A stretch of DNA of 64,000 nucleotides from Allolobophora icterica (GCA_963556255.1 OY744607.1:38681722-38745721); one strand, 5' to 3'. Shown: positions 24,590 through 35,929, numbered from the stretch's first letter. Numbers and translations are program-made. Notes: a model not told the origin generated them from the letters alone.

Positions 24590-25228
24590 ATCCACCCATG
24601 CGTCTATCCATCTATCCATACATCGATGCATCAATACATCCATGAATCCATCCATGCATCCATCCATCAACTCATGCACTCATCCATCCATTTTCATCCA
24701 TGCATACATGAATCCACGCATTCATCCATCCATCCGTGCATGCATCCATCCATACATCCATACATCCATGCATGCATCCATGCATATGATATCAATGCAT
24801 CCATTTATCCATCCGTACATCCATCCATCCATCCATCCGTCCATCCGTCCATCCATCCATCCATCAACCCATGCACTCATCCATCCATTTTCATCCATGC
24901 ATATATGAATCCACGCATTCATCCATCCATTCGTGCATCCATCCATACATCCATACATCCATGCATGCATCCATGCATATGCATCAATGCATCCATTTAT
25001 CCGTCCGTCCGTCCATCCATCCATCCATCCGTCCATCCGTCCATCCATCTATCCGTCCGTCCGTCCATCTATCCGTCCGTCCGTCCATCTGTCCATACGT
25101 CCGTCCATCCATCTATCCATCAATCAATCCATCCATCCATCCATCCATCCATCCATCCATCCATCCATCCATCTATCAATCCATCCATCCATCCATCCAT
25201 CCATCCATCCATCAATCCATCCATCCAT

Positions 25229-25264
<36 letters not shown>

Positions 25265-25285
25265 CCATCCATCTATTCATCCCGT
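24590..25285. repeat. (ATCC)n/(CATG) degenerate array with a longer duplication
   Basis: ATCCATCC words with CATGCATG interruptions. A block around CATGCACTCATCCATCC with CCACGCATTC recurs at about 24672 and 24870, showing a duplication of about 198 bp. All His/Pro/Ser/Ile frames here are shadows. Confidence 0.93.
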
Positions 25286-25294
25286 GTGGTTCTT

Positions 25295-26260
25295 CTTCTA
25301 TCTTTTATTTTCTATCTTTTTTTGCTCTTCTATTTCGCTTTTTCTCGTTTCCACTCTCTGACTTTAACTTTGCCTTTCTGTCCTAAAGTCTCTCTGTAAG
25401 TACCTCTACGTATTCATCTCCCTGCCTGCATCTTCCTGTGCTCTCTGTTTCTTCGAAGGACAGACAGGAAATGACCTGAGTCGTTCATTCATTGGCAGGT
25501 AAATCAAGCGCTGTGGCATCCTGTAGAATTAAGCCAGACTCCCGCAGCAGGCTCAGCAGCAGGTATCAGTCACTAATCCAGTGGGACACGCGACAAATCT
25601 TGTGGCTCAAAACCAATTGAATTGAAGTTTCTCAACAAAGAGTTCGCAGTCAATAACAGCAACCCTTTGCCTGATTTCAGCATACGCTCTTCATTCTTTT
25701 TACATACTAACACCCACTAACACTCAACCCATCGTCATCATCTTCATCGACAATATCACCGTGTCATCATACTCATCGCAACCATGACCACTGACGACTA
25801 CGACATCACCACACGTCACTATCGTCGTCACCAGGGACACTGTCATCACTGCTACATGTCATTATTATTATTTGTATCTTTACTTGAGGGATAACGATGC
25901 TCAAGATATAACAAAGCTAGCGCAGTGTTATTCTGTATTAGCTAGTTTTGTTAACGTTTAATAATTTAATAACTTTATTACAGATTTTTATCGCATCACA
26001 TTCGTCAGTTTTTGTCGTCATGAATGTCGTCATATTTTAAAATCATCGTCGCCATGGCACCATCGTAATCTTTCCACGCCATCAATCTCATAACCCCTCA
26101 TCTTTAGTAAGCGTATCAGTAATAGCTGTTGATTGTGTATACTTGTGTGTGGTACGAGCGCCATCGGGAAAATTGACTGGAATGATCTGGAATGAGCTTT
26201 GGTGCGACATCAATTGATTCTTTATATAGCGCTATCGATTTCTTTTGGAGCAGATGATAT
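25295..26260. other. Unassigned sequence
   Basis: Degenerate CATCATCGTC-rich part at 25730-25850. No gene seen. Confidence 0.45.
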
Positions 26261-26264
26261 ACAT

Positions 26265-26500
26265 TTATTTTTTATTTATTCCGGATATTTCTATAGCGCC
26301 TCTCGAAGTCAACTACTACTCAGAGGCGCTCCCGACTACAGCATTTGATACTGTATCGGAGTTTTCACGCCGAAGCGCCACGAGCAATTGCGAGTGAAGG
26401 ACTTGCCCAAGGTCCGTACGCAGCGGCCAGAGTGGGATTCGAACCTGCAACCCTCCGGTCACAAGGCGCCGAACTTACCACTGAGCCAGTTTGCATTTAC
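26265..26500 (-). repeat. tRNA-derived SINE with LINE-type 3' tail
   Basis: The minus strand starts TGGCTCAGTGGTAAGTTCGG (A-box), then GGTTCGAATCC (B-box), a body with GACCTTGGGCAAGTCCTTCA, and GAGCGCCTCTGAGTAG. It ends GGCGCTATAGAAATATCC and an AATAAATAAA tail. The tail matches the LINE 3' end at 12300-12375. Confidence 0.85.
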
Positions 26501-26610
26501 ATTTCAAGCAGTAAATAAGTCGCAAAGGCGTTTAGTGTAACGATGGGTTCAATTTTGATTAACTATATTCATGCATTTGCTTAAATATAGGTCTATATAT
26601 ATATATATAT

Positions 26611-27089
26611 TGTTAGCTTGTTAGTCTAGAGGTGAAATGTGAGTTAGAATGATACGAGAAATGACAAGGAAAACGAAGACTTTCGCAATATTGATAAAAC
26701 GTATATTTACACTATGTACATAATTGAAACGATACTCACACATACAAGACAAACGAAACGTCAAAAGACAGACTCTCCGAGAAGACGCCTGCACAAACTC
26801 CACAAAGGAAGATACAACTCGAGAACCGGCAATTAAACATGAGTAGCGACCACGCAGGGTACACTCTCTGAAAACGACCACAAAGGGTACTTACAATGCG
26901 TGACACAACCAGTGCACGTCTTACGCCTTACTTAACTAAAACCGGTCTCCCTGTAGACACAAGAACACTGCTATATATAGTCAACGAGACCATCCTACTT
27001 CTAGCTTCAAACGAGGTGCGTCTTAACTAAGGTTAGAAAGTGCACGTGAGGATGATGATGGCGGGATGGCTGAAGGCCAACTCCCAACA
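26611..27089 (-). repeat. 3' LTR of the retrotransposon
   Basis: 479 bp, bounded by TG..CA, preceded on the minus strand by a purine tract with seven Gs (27092-27098). The 86-codon open frame inside each LTR is a by-product of the repeat. Confidence 0.93.
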
Positions 27090-27247
27090 GACCCCCCCAC
27101 TACGAAAAAGAGGAAACATTTAAAGTGTTTCCGACCATGCAGAAACCACAAATGCCAACGAATTTAAACTATCTCCAAAGTTCATCAAAGCAACAGTCTA
27201 CTAGAAAAATCTACGAGTCCGTAGAAATCTATGAAAAGTTCGTACAT

Positions 27248-27802
27248 TTAAACTGAGGGGCGACTTAATATGTCTGGCAACACATTGTCTCGACCACGCC
27301 GATGCTTAATGTTCAACGAGTACTGTTGGAGTTCAAGACTCCATCGCAAAAGTTTCGCATTCGAAGGAGCCATGCGATTTATGAACTGTAGTGGACTATG
27401 GTCCGTAAAAACAACCACTGGAGCGGAACCAAAGTACACGCTGAACGCGCGTACACCGACCACCAGCGCAAGTGCCTCCTTCTCAATGGTCGAATAGCGT
27501 AGGCCTACTTCCGCCGAACTCAACTTCCGACTCAGGTAGCAGACCGGATGTTCAATCTCGTCCGTTATCTGAAATAGACAACCTCCCAAACAAAAGTACG
27601 AAGCATCCACAGCCAAATAAAACGGTTTATCAAAATCTGGCGGTTTAAGTATAGGCCGCGAAGCCATCCTAGACTTCAAATCAATGAATGCATTCTCAGC
27701 CTCAGGAGACCAAGTAAACCGGTGACCTTTCTTAAATAACAACGTAAGAGGTAAGGTTAACTGAGAGTAATGCGGCAGGAACTTGCAGTAATAACCAGCC
27801 AA
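27248..27802 (-). CDS. RT thumb/RNase H segment of the LTR retrotransposon, frame-shifted
   Basis: Begins AGYYCKFLPHYSQL, the region that follows RT in gypsy-type pol. RNase H follows: LAVDASYFCLGGCLFQ, STIEKEALALV, VFTDHSPLQFI, and a final RRGRDNVLPDILSR. It overlaps the gag-pro frame by 46 bases in a different frame at the deletion join. It stops about 160 bp before the LTR, so no integrase is coded. Confidence 0.88.
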   Translation of the reverse strand: MAGYYCKFLPHYSQLTLPLTLLFKKGHRFTWSPEAENAFIDLKSRMASRPILKPPDFDKPFYLAVDASYFCLGGCLFQITDEIEHPVCYLSRKLSSAEVGLRYSTIEKEALALVVGVRAFSVYFGSAPVVVFTDHSPLQFINRMAPSNAKLLRWSLELQQYSLNIKHRRGRDNVLPDILSRPSV

Positions 27803-30264
27803 ACCCAGAAAAGATTCTTATGTTCAGGATCGGCTACCGTAAGCGCATTCAACTTACGAAAGTCTGTGCACAGCCGCAAAGACCCATCCGATTTAGGTAC
27901 AAGTACAATAGGCGAAGCCCACGCACTTTCGGACTCCTCTACAATGCCTTCTTCAATAAGGCCTTTAATCTCTTTGTCTACCTGTGCCATACGCTCAGGA
28001 TGCAACCGATAGGCTGTCTGCCGTACTGGTCGTGCACCAGGTATCAACTCAATACGGTGTGCAATAAGTGAAGTCTTGCCAGGTACATCACTAAACACAC
28101 CCTTAAACATACTAAGCATGCCCAGCAATTCATCCCGTTGCACAAAATCCAAGGGACTATTTGCGACTACCTCTTCCAATTTAGGCGACTCAGACACATT
28201 CACACTTGCAGGCACAACCAAACCGACATCAATTGTAGGCGTACAATCAACACGCGACTCTACATTGGTTAAATCAGCATGCACTGCAGTAAACTCTTTG
28301 AATAAGGCACTCAAGTCTACGTCTAACTGCACATTTATATCAGCAGACTTATCTTCTACAGATTGAGTATGCGACACAGGTAATGAGCCAGAATCGGTCA
28401 ATTTAACTTGAGCGCGCGTAGTCACTCCCACATTTATCTCATCTTGTGGACTATCCAAGTCGTTACCAATTAGAACGTGAATGCCAGGTGGCAAATGGTC
28501 TACCAACCCACATAAGATGGTGCCGTTAGCAAATTTAGACTCAACTCGAATTTCAACCAAAGGAACACGAAGCGTGACACCCGAGATACCTCTAATAAGG
28601 CGAACCTCACCGGTGTAACAGAACTCATTAGCATGCAATAATTCCTTGCTAGCCAAGCTTTGCAAAGAACCAGTATCTCTTAACACAACAATATTGCGAG
28701 AAAGTCCAGTGGGCGTATACACATAGCCAGACGAACAGAATGACAAGTAGCCAGCGTCGACCATTTTAGTCGGCCCATCCTTCACTTGTACAGACGTATC
28801 TACGCCCATAACTAATTCTACATTCTTAGGACTGGTGTTCTGCAGAGCAGCGAAATCCCGTTTTGACCTCAATTCTGGATGTAATTTGTAACATGAAGAA
28901 ACCCCATGATTAGATTTACCGCAGTAAGTACAAACAATCAGGGACTCCCATGACTTGTGAAATTGGCCCTCTTTACGAAAATTTTTCGGCGACCAATGAG
29001 TTTTAGCTCCACGACCTGAATCACGACCAAATACAAAATTTTCCCATTTTTCATCATTCGAATGCAAGACAGAAGCATGCACAGGGAAGGGCTTATATAG
29101 AATAGCAAATTCGTCTGACAACTTCGCAGCGGCTGAAACTGTCGCGGGCTTTTTGTCAATTATCCATCTATGGATTTCAACAGGTAAGCAAGTCACAAAT
29201 TGCTCAAGTTTAAAGACTTCAAAGGCCTTAGTCAAGTCATTAAACGCATCTTCACCTTCCAGCCACCTTTGAAAAGGCAACGCTAAGCGGAAAGCGAAAG
29301 CAGAGTAAGTCTCCTGCGCACCCTTAACCAAAGTTCGAAAGCTCTTCCTATAGAATTCCGGCACCCTAGCGAATGCAGTCAACAAAGCCTGTTTTAGGGT
29401 GTCATAATTCTTACAGTCCTCAAGAGATAACTCCGAAAAAACCTGTTGAGCTTTACCAGTTAATTGAGGGTGTAACAACGCAGTCCATTTATCTCTTGGA
29501 AATTTATGAATGGTCATAGCCTTCTCAAAGGAAACAAAGTAATGCTCTATATTTGTCTCGTCAAATTTAGGGACCAATTTGATGGCAGAAGCTATGCGAA
29601 ACACATCTTTGTCCTGTTCAGGACCTGGGTTCAAAACCTTAGCCTCGATGCGCTTTAGCTCTAACTCATATTGTCTCTGCCTCTCTTTCTCTTGTAGTTC
29701 AGCCTGAATTTTCTCCATTTCCGCTTTCCTGACTTTGTCTTCACTCTCTGCTCTCCTCACTCGTTCTCTTTCCTCCATCTTCAATTTTTCCTGCAATTCA
29801 GCCTTTCTGTCTTCAGCCTCTCGTTCTTGCTTTCTGTCTTCAGCCTCTCGTTCTCGCTTTCTGTCTTCAGCCTCTCGTTCTCGCTTTCTGTCTTCACTCT
29901 CTATTCTCAATTTCTCCAATTGAAATTCTCTGTCACTATCCAACTTCGTCAATTCAGTCTTTTCTACCGCTTCCCGAGACCCAATCTCTAGCGGTCTAAC
30001 TCCAAAATCGAACACTTCCTTTTCCTGCGTTACAAATTTAGCAAGAATTTTCAGCATTTGCCTCTTACTCATGCCCCTAGTGTCCTGATCTAATTTCTCT
30101 AATTCAAGCTTTAATTCATCAGCCGACATATCGATAATGTCGTCCAAACTCAAAGGCTTAGTCACCGGAGAGTGAAGGCCACTCCCAACCGGAGAAGCGG
30201 GTACCGAAGTTTCAGACCCAAAAGTAGCCATTGCACAAAGTCGTATGCACAAAAACGTGTACAA
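27757..30264 (-). CDS. Gag-protease-partial RT polyprotein of the LTR retrotransposon
   Basis: 835 codons without a stop. In order: a charged coiled coil (about 100-210) with repeated EDRKRERE-type units; a gag capsid-like region (about 225-395); a CCHC knuckle C-x2-C-x4-H-x4-C at 445-458; an aspartic protease DTG at 530-532; and the RT fingers beginning IELIPGARP near 738 up to LCTDFRKLNALTV at 798-810. The frame then jumps to residues normally found just before the RNase H region and runs out of frame. About 150 residues of RT, including the Y-x-D-D site, are missing at that join. The second Met (MATFGSETS) is the more natural start. Function as gag may be intact; pol is not. Confidence 0.88.
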   Translation of the reverse strand: MYTFLCIRLCAMATFGSETSVPASPVGSGLHSPVTKPLSLDDIIDMSADELKLELEKLDQDTRGMSKRQMLKILAKFVTQEKEVFDFGVRPLEIGSREAVEKTELTKLDSDREFQLEKLRIESEDRKREREAEDRKREREAEDRKQEREAEDRKAELQEKLKMEERERVRRAESEDKVRKAEMEKIQAELQEKERQRQYELELKRIEAKVLNPGPEQDKDVFRIASAIKLVPKFDETNIEHYFVSFEKAMTIHKFPRDKWTALLHPQLTGKAQQVFSELSLEDCKNYDTLKQALLTAFARVPEFYRKSFRTLVKGAQETYSAFAFRLALPFQRWLEGEDAFNDLTKAFEVFKLEQFVTCLPVEIHRWIIDKKPATVSAAAKLSDEFAILYKPFPVHASVLHSNDEKWENFVFGRDSGRGAKTHWSPKNFRKEGQFHKSWESLIVCTYCGKSNHGVSSCYKLHPELRSKRDFAALQNTSPKNVELVMGVDTSVQVKDGPTKMVDAGYLSFCSSGYVYTPTGLSRNIVVLRDTGSLQSLASKELLHANEFCYTGEVRLIRGISGVTLRVPLVEIRVESKFANGTILCGLVDHLPPGIHVLIGNDLDSPQDEINVGVTTRAQVKLTDSGSLPVSHTQSVEDKSADINVQLDVDLSALFKEFTAVHADLTNVESRVDCTPTIDVGLVVPASVNVSESPKLEEVVANSPLDFVQRDELLGMLSMFKGVFSDVPGKTSLIAHRIELIPGARPVRQTAYRLHPERMAQVDKEIKGLIEEGIVEESESAWASPIVLVPKSDGSLRLCTDFRKLNALTVADPEHKNLFWVWLVITASSCRITLS

Positions 30265-30342
30265 CTTCCAAAGAAACCGTCAAATACGCAAATACGCGGA
30301 CCCAATTTCCAATTTTACAAAACGGAAAACGGTGAATTTTAA

Positions 30343-30355
30343 GGACGAGCCCCCA
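30343..30355 (-). other. Primer-binding site matching tRNA-Pro
   Basis: Two bases inside the 5' LTR, the minus strand reads TGGGGGCTCGTCC. This is the first 13 bases of the tRNA-Pro primer-binding site familiar from gammaretroviruses; the match then stops. Confidence 0.75.
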
Positions 30356-30357
30356 TA

Positions 30358-30831
30358 TGTTAGCTTGTTAGTCTAGAGGTGAAATGTGAGTTAGAATGAT
30401 ACGAGAAATGACAAGGAAAACGAAGACTTTCGCAATATTGATAAAACGTATATTTACACTATGTACATAATTGAAACGATACTCACACATACAAGACAAA
30501 CGAAACGTCAAAAGACAGACTCTCCGAGAAGACGCCTGCACAAACTCCACAAAGGAAGATACAACTCGAGAACCGGCAATTAAACATGAGTAGCGACCAC
30601 GCAGGGTACACTCTCTGAAAACGACCACAAAGGGTACTTACAATGCGTGACACAACCAGTGCACGTCTTACGCCTTACTTAACTAAAACCGGTCTCCCTG
30701 TAGACACAAGAACACTGCTATATATAGTCAACGAGACCATCCTACTTCTAGCTTCAAACGAGGTGCGTCTTAACTAAGGTTAGAAAGTGCACGTGAGGAT
30801 GATGATGGCGGGATGGCTGAAGGCCAACTCC

Positions 30832-30836
<5 letters not shown>
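30358..30836 (-). repeat. 5' LTR of the retrotransposon
   Basis: 479 bp, bounded by TG..CA, same sequence as 26611-27089. A TATATA stretch is present, but no promoter was confirmed. Confidence 0.93.
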
Positions 30837-30867
<31 letters not shown>

Positions 30868-30950
30868 TTTATTTATATGTGTATGTATACAGTTATACAC
30901 AGTTCTGAACTCACGATATATATATATATTATATATATATATATATCGTA
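30837..30950. repeat. (TA)n and AT-rich microsatellite
   Basis: Continues the TA array found at 26593-26610 on the other side of the LTR element. Confidence 0.95.
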
Positions 30951-30954
30951 GATG

Positions 30955-31150
30955 TATATTTGGGGAGGGGGATAAAGTAATGGTAACACTCATGGCCAGG
31001 AGAGCATGAGGTACGCAGATCGATTCCCATAACCCCCCCCCCCTCTTGGGCGGCGCCTTGCAAACCGTGTGTTTAATTAAAATCTTGATTGTACTTTCAT
31101 GTTTCAATGTAATCTTACTGCGTCTGTCATTTTGAAATAATAAAGATTTT
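30955..31150 (+). repeat. tRNA-derived SINE, copy 2
   Basis: Plus-strand counterpart of 222-432: AGTAATGGTAACACTCATGG head, B-box-like GATCGATTCCC, C-rich middle, GTGTTTAATTAA and an AATAATAAAG end. Confidence 0.75.
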
Positions 31151-31159
31151 TATTGTATC

Positions 31160-31975
31160 ATATTCTGCGACATTATGAAAAACTCAATGGCGTTTTTCCG
31201 ACAAATTTAGGGGCGTGCCTTCCACGAGCCCCCGTGGCCTCCTCTGAATCGGCCATTGTCCTTGGTGTAAGCTATAGCGGTTCATGAAGGATGTGTGACG
31301 AGCGAGTGATTCGCTTTCAACTCGATTCACGTTTTTCGATACATATTCGATGTTCTTTACTGACTGTCTGTCCCTCTGTGCGCTGAATATAAAGGCGTTC
31401 TGTGGCCTGGGAGTGACCAAGGCTTTTCCCTTTTGGTTGCATACAGAGGAATTGCATCGTATGGTTGGGTTGTTCGATTTATCTGCCGCAGATCCTTGCG
31501 TCGTTCCCTGGTGTCGTAGGGTTTAACTGTTGGGGTCTTTTTCACAAATACCCAACTGCCTTTGATGTTTGAACAGTTCTGTTAAGTAATGCTGCAACGC
31601 ATGTAGCTAAAGTCATGTAGGTCTTTTCTATAAGTAGGCATAGACTGTGTTTTTCAAACATGGCATCGTCCTACAGGAACGATATTTCAATATTCCGTCT
31701 AGATAGACGAAGGCGAAAGACGTGAACTTTCGTATATAAAATTTCAGACTATTTTACACTGAAGGTACATTGGGGGTAATAACTACCCAACTCGTTCATA
31801 CTATTCCCATTGAAGATACATTGGGATTAACTTTCCGCTCTATTGCAACTGATTCATAGTATAGGCCCTACGTTCATTTAGAGATAACTTTCACCTTAAA
31901 TGGTGCTCTTGCCCATAGGTTTTCCCGTCCACTGCTGTCAACCACAAATGGCACCCTGTTGCCTCGAGGAGGTTC
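31160..31975. other. Unassigned sequence
   Basis: No recognisable gene or element. Short imperfect repeats of ACATTGGG near 31765-31830. Confidence 0.45.
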
Positions 31976-31976
31976 C

Positions 31977-31997
31977 TCTCTCTTTCTTTCTTTCTTT

Positions 31998-32075
<78 letters not shown>

Positions 32076-32445
32076 ATATCTCTCTCTCTTCCTCTCTTTA
32101 TCTCTCTCTCTTCCTCTCTCTATCTTTCTCGGTTTTCTCTCTTTTTCTTTCTCTCGCTCTCTGTTTCTATCTTTCTCTCTTTTTCTTTTTCTCTCTCTCC
32201 CTCTCTCTTCCTCTTTCTTTCTTTCTCTCTCTCTTTCTCTTTTTCTTTGTCTCCCTCTTTTTCCTATTTCTCTCCCTCTCTCTTTCCCTCTTTTCTCTCT
32301 CTTTCTCTCTGTCTGTCTCTCTCTCTCATTTTCTTTTTTCTCTCTCCCTCTCTTTCTCTCTTTCTTTCTCTGTGTGTGTTTGTCTCTCACTCTCTCTGTC
32401 TTTCTCTCTCTCTTCTCTCTTTCTCTTATCTCTCTCTCTCTCAGG
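31977..32445. repeat. (TC)n-rich pyrimidine tract
   Basis: About 470 bp of CT and CTTT words, strictly pyrimidine on the plus strand except for rare G and A. Confidence 0.96.
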
Positions 32446-32449
32446 CTTA

Positions 32450-33425
32450 ATTTGGAAGAATCTTACAATTACCATAGAACTACAATAAATAAACAAATTC
32501 AATTCATTAATATGAATCACGCATTACAATAGCAATTACAACATTTAAAGGTACAATAAATAAATAAATCAATTAAATCAAATGAAAATGAACTCTTCAT
32601 TTCACCAAAGTGAACAAACGCATCAACCGAGGCAGCCATCGACATAGGCAAATAAATTCATTCTTCATAATTCCCGAGGAAGCACAACTTCTCACAAAGA
32701 TCCGTAACTACTGCTATCAACAGAGCCCAGTTTATTGTCTTAACACAGGTCTGTGCGGCGTGACCTCGACTCTGGTAATTTCAGTTTAACGACGCTGTGT
32801 CCTAACAAAGATGATCAGCGTCGCCCTCCTCCTTTATCCAGGCTTGGGACTGGCACTGTCAGAGTACGAACAGTGGCGGAGTTATTGACCTCGACTCGAT
32901 TGGGAGCGGTTCTTATCTGAACAGAAGCACCGAACACATTGAAGGAGATTCGAATCAGCACGAAGCACGGTCCGCCTCCTCTGTCGAGAGACCCTACAGC
33001 TACGCCACTAGCCTCAGCCCACCACCCCCACCATATCGTCGGCCGAGACTAACGAAGCGCTGTGATTTATAGAGCGCCGGCTTTGGCGTCGACCCGTCGA
33101 GTCCTTAGTGTGCACCCTAGGACTCCTGATCCCGCGTGGCGATAATTATAAGGCTTGCGGTCAGCTTTCGCGTGCCATCATTCGCCGGACTTGGCCGATC
33201 GTTCTTCGTCATTTTCCGGCTGATCTGAGCCGGCGGCGTTGGTGGCAGCGTCCGCGCCGTTGGCCCCCGTCGATGATAGGGATCTCTGGATGACACTCGA
33301 CGGGGCATAGGCCATAGGCTGCCCGTCTCAGGTTACCAGCTGCACCTATATTATGTACTACACTATGAGGATCTCATTTTCGGGCACTGATTGAACGCCT
33401 GCTGTAGGCCCATGTATTATTAATG
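32450..33425. other. Unassigned sequence with one dispersed motif
   Basis: 32828-32880 carries CTCCTCCTTTATCCAGGCTTG then GGACTGGCACTGTCAGAGTAC, shared with 14050 and 63765. GATTTATAGAGCGCC at 33063 resembles the SINE/LINE tail. No gene seen. Confidence 0.5.
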
Positions 33426-33555
33426 ATTATATGATATATTATATATACATATTAGATATATATATATAATCAGTATCTATATAATATAGGATTATATATG
33501 TATATAATAGATGATCATGTATATATATATATGTCTATAATATGTGTATATGATC
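33425..33555. repeat. AT-rich microsatellite (TATATA/GATATA)
   Basis: TATATA with GATATA and ATATGTATA interruptions. Confidence 0.85.
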
Positions 33556-33831
33556 ATACATTGTCACCATCGATAAGCGTGAAACAGCATATAAAGCCTA
33601 ACCCTGCCAGCGTGCCCATGAACATTTCGTTGGCCCCGTATGGGCTGTGTGTGTGGGTGTCATGTGGCAATATAGATCCCATATGGGCCCCATGTGGGCT
33701 AGCATGCAGGTGGGGAAAGAAGCGGTCGAAGAACCGGCCAGCCATAAACTGACCTGGATCAATTGATTCATTTGAGTATCCGACCGGGCTTAAAGTTTCG
33801 GCAGTTGAAAGTATATCAGTTAGACTAGAGA

Positions 33832-34118
33832 GAACAGAGTATAGATGAAGATATAAGAGTACATATGAAGATATAAGAGCATAGATGAAGATATGAGACT
33901 ACAGCTGAAGATATAGGAGTACAGATGAAGACATTAGAGTGTAGATGAAGATACAAGAGTAGGGACGAAGATATAAGAGTACGTATGATGATATAAAATA
34001 CAGATGAAAATATAAGACTACAGATAAAGACATAAGAGTACAGATGAAGATATAAAGTACAGATGAAGACTTAAGAGTACAGATGAAGATATAAGAGTAC
34101 AGATGAAGATATAAGCAG
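33832..34118. repeat. 20-bp minisatellite
   Basis: ACAGATGAAGATATAAGAGT and variants, about 14 copies, with a few copies 1-2 bases shorter. Confidence 0.95.
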
Positions 34119-34119
34119 T

Positions 34120-35360
34120 CTGAGCATGTTTATACAGTTTCTGCGTTCCTCTACAGTAGAGAAACGATGTAAGAATGATTGAGTCCGACCGATGATCGGT
34201 GGGGGTCATCTGAAGACTAGCGGAGACCGGACGGTGACGGAAGCAGTTTGAAAATAACATAGTACGGGCGATGATCGAACGCCACTCTCCGTTTGCAGTC
34301 ATCCCCCAAGAGCCGTCGGTTCCAGTCCGAACGACCGTCTAAACGGAATTAATTTGTCTTGGTCGGCGTCCGAGGGTGACTTCAACTGATGAGGGGAAAA
34401 TGAATTAGCGAATTAGCAGGGTCAGTTACGGCCGGTCGCCTTCTGTATGCCTAATTGATAGCCCCCTCTTCCACCTTGCCACCACACCATCACCATCACC
34501 ACGACCGCCGCCAACACTACCGTCACCGCTACCACCATTACCCCCACAACCTCCACGACCACCACAATAACACCCATGAATTTCGTGGATGCCAGTGGCT
34601 TTTATCACGCTCGATAGATAATTAATGACTGCCAGCATCAGGCACTGGTGTGGCTAAAACTCTACTTTTGTCCGCTAGACATCGGTAGTTGACTAACTTG
34701 ATCACAGGGTCAGACGGAGCCTAATGAACGCCCGTCCTTCTAATGTTTTGTCGCTGGACGTTGAGTCTAGAATTCTCTTTCCACATCAATCAATTCGTTC
34801 CGTTAATCTCTTTAAGCCGTCCGTGTCTCGTCCTATTCTACCTTTTTCTTATCCACTTTCACACGGATAAGCGTCTTTTTCTGCACTTGTGTCTGATAGT
34901 AGTAGCCATTGCCATTTAACATCGGCTGCGGTCGTTAGGAGGCGTTTCGACGAATTGATCCGACGCAACTTCTGGAGGAATCCACAAGGGCCGGAAGTGA
35001 CTACTTTCGGAATTAATCTGAAATTTCATTTGGTGGAGTTGAGCCTACATCTGGCGGTCGTGCGACGTTTTATTACGCGTCTCAAATTGTGGAAATAAAT
35101 GAAGGTCTCTTCTGGGCACTAAGAGACACAGCGACGAGGCAAAAGCGAGACGGGGTCACCGCGGGGTCAGTGATTCCAGAGAATACAAAGAACATTTATG
35201 TGCGCTCGAAGAAAAATAATCCATTCCAACGGCCTTGTCATGACGCGCGGACATCCACGCAGACAAACACACAAACTGTGCACAAACACTTGCAAACATA
35301 AACGTACTAATATATATGTGGACACGAAAATGAGACAAAATGACTACAGTATAGACACAC
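34120..35360. other. Unassigned sequence
   Basis: CCA/CCG-rich patch at 34470-34565 gives a Gly-rich frame on the minus strand. No gene called. Confidence 0.45.
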
Positions 35361-35384
35361 TAACACAAAGGCACACGAAGGCAC

Positions 35385-35752
35385 GGAAACACACTCACAC
35401 AAAGACACACACCAGCAATAAAACATACTCACACAAAGACACACACAAACACTGAAACACACTCACACAAAGACACACACCAGCAATAAAACATACTCAC
35501 ACAAAGACACACACAAACACTGAAACACACTCACACAAAGACACACACCAGCAATAAAACATACTCACACAAAGACACACGCAAACACTGAAACACACTC
35601 ACACAAAGACATACGCAGGCACTGAAACACACTCACACAAAGACACACAAACACTGAAACACACTCACACAAAGACATACACAAACACTGAAACACACTC
35701 ACACAAAGACATACACAAGCACTGAAACACACTCACACAAACACACACAAAC
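35385..35752. repeat. CACA-rich minisatellite, about 33-34 bp units
   Basis: Units of ACTCACACAAAGACACAC followed alternately by CAGCAATAAAACAT and AAACACTGAAACAC. The first part forms a double unit of about 66 bp. Confidence 0.93.
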
Positions 35753-35929
35753 ACAACTACTGATATTGGCAGGCAATTAACAGACACTGACCTTTACTGG
35801 CAATTCCTGATTAGCGAAAGCACAGTCGTTATATACGCTACGTAATAATTTTAGTCTTGCAGTATAGCTTTTACGCACGGCCAATTAAAGCAAAGACGCC
35901 TGCACATTGACGATAACCGACTTATTCTC

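Larger units (their letters stand above)
26611..30836 (-). mobile_element. LTR retrotransposon (Ty3/gypsy-like), internally deleted, LTRs both 479 bp
   Basis: Two direct repeats (26611-27089 and 30358-30836) start TGTTAGC and end CCCAACA and look identical by eye. The element lies in a (TA)n array, so its target duplication cannot be separated from the flanks. It runs on the minus strand: primer-binding site beside the right LTR, then gag, zinc knuckle, protease, start of RT, RNase H, G-rich polypurine tract, left LTR. The catalytic centre of RT and the whole integrase are absent, so it cannot be autonomous. LTR identity suggests a recent insertion driven in trans. Confidence 0.93.

Noticed and set aside
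24353..25399. 348-codon His/Pro/Ser/Ile frame
   Set aside because: ATCC repeats are open in several frames; overlapping frames on both strands have the same kind of content.
26390..26495. tRNA gene
   Set aside because: A- and B-boxes are present, but no clean cloverleaf or anticodon stem could be drawn and the sequence continues into a SINE body and LINE tail. The same holds at 11640 and 62455.
26621..26881. 86-codon frame inside the LTR, repeated at 30368-30628
   Set aside because: Present twice only because the LTR is duplicated; no domain recognised.
31900..32532. Ser/Leu/Phe frame and its Arg/Glu counterpart on the other strand
   Set aside because: Translation of a CT tract. The same applies at 23938-24444 and 45978-46424.
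33600..33720. CCCATATGGGCCCCATGTGGG-like words, also near 60230-60320
   Set aside because: Only loosely similar between the two places; too short to call a repeat family.
34426..34638. Gly-rich 70-codon frame (minus)
   Set aside because: CCA/CCG simple sequence without a recognisable domain.
35385..35752. CRISPR-like array
   Set aside because: Units are adjacent tandem repeats with related, not unique, spacers in a eukaryotic repeat context.
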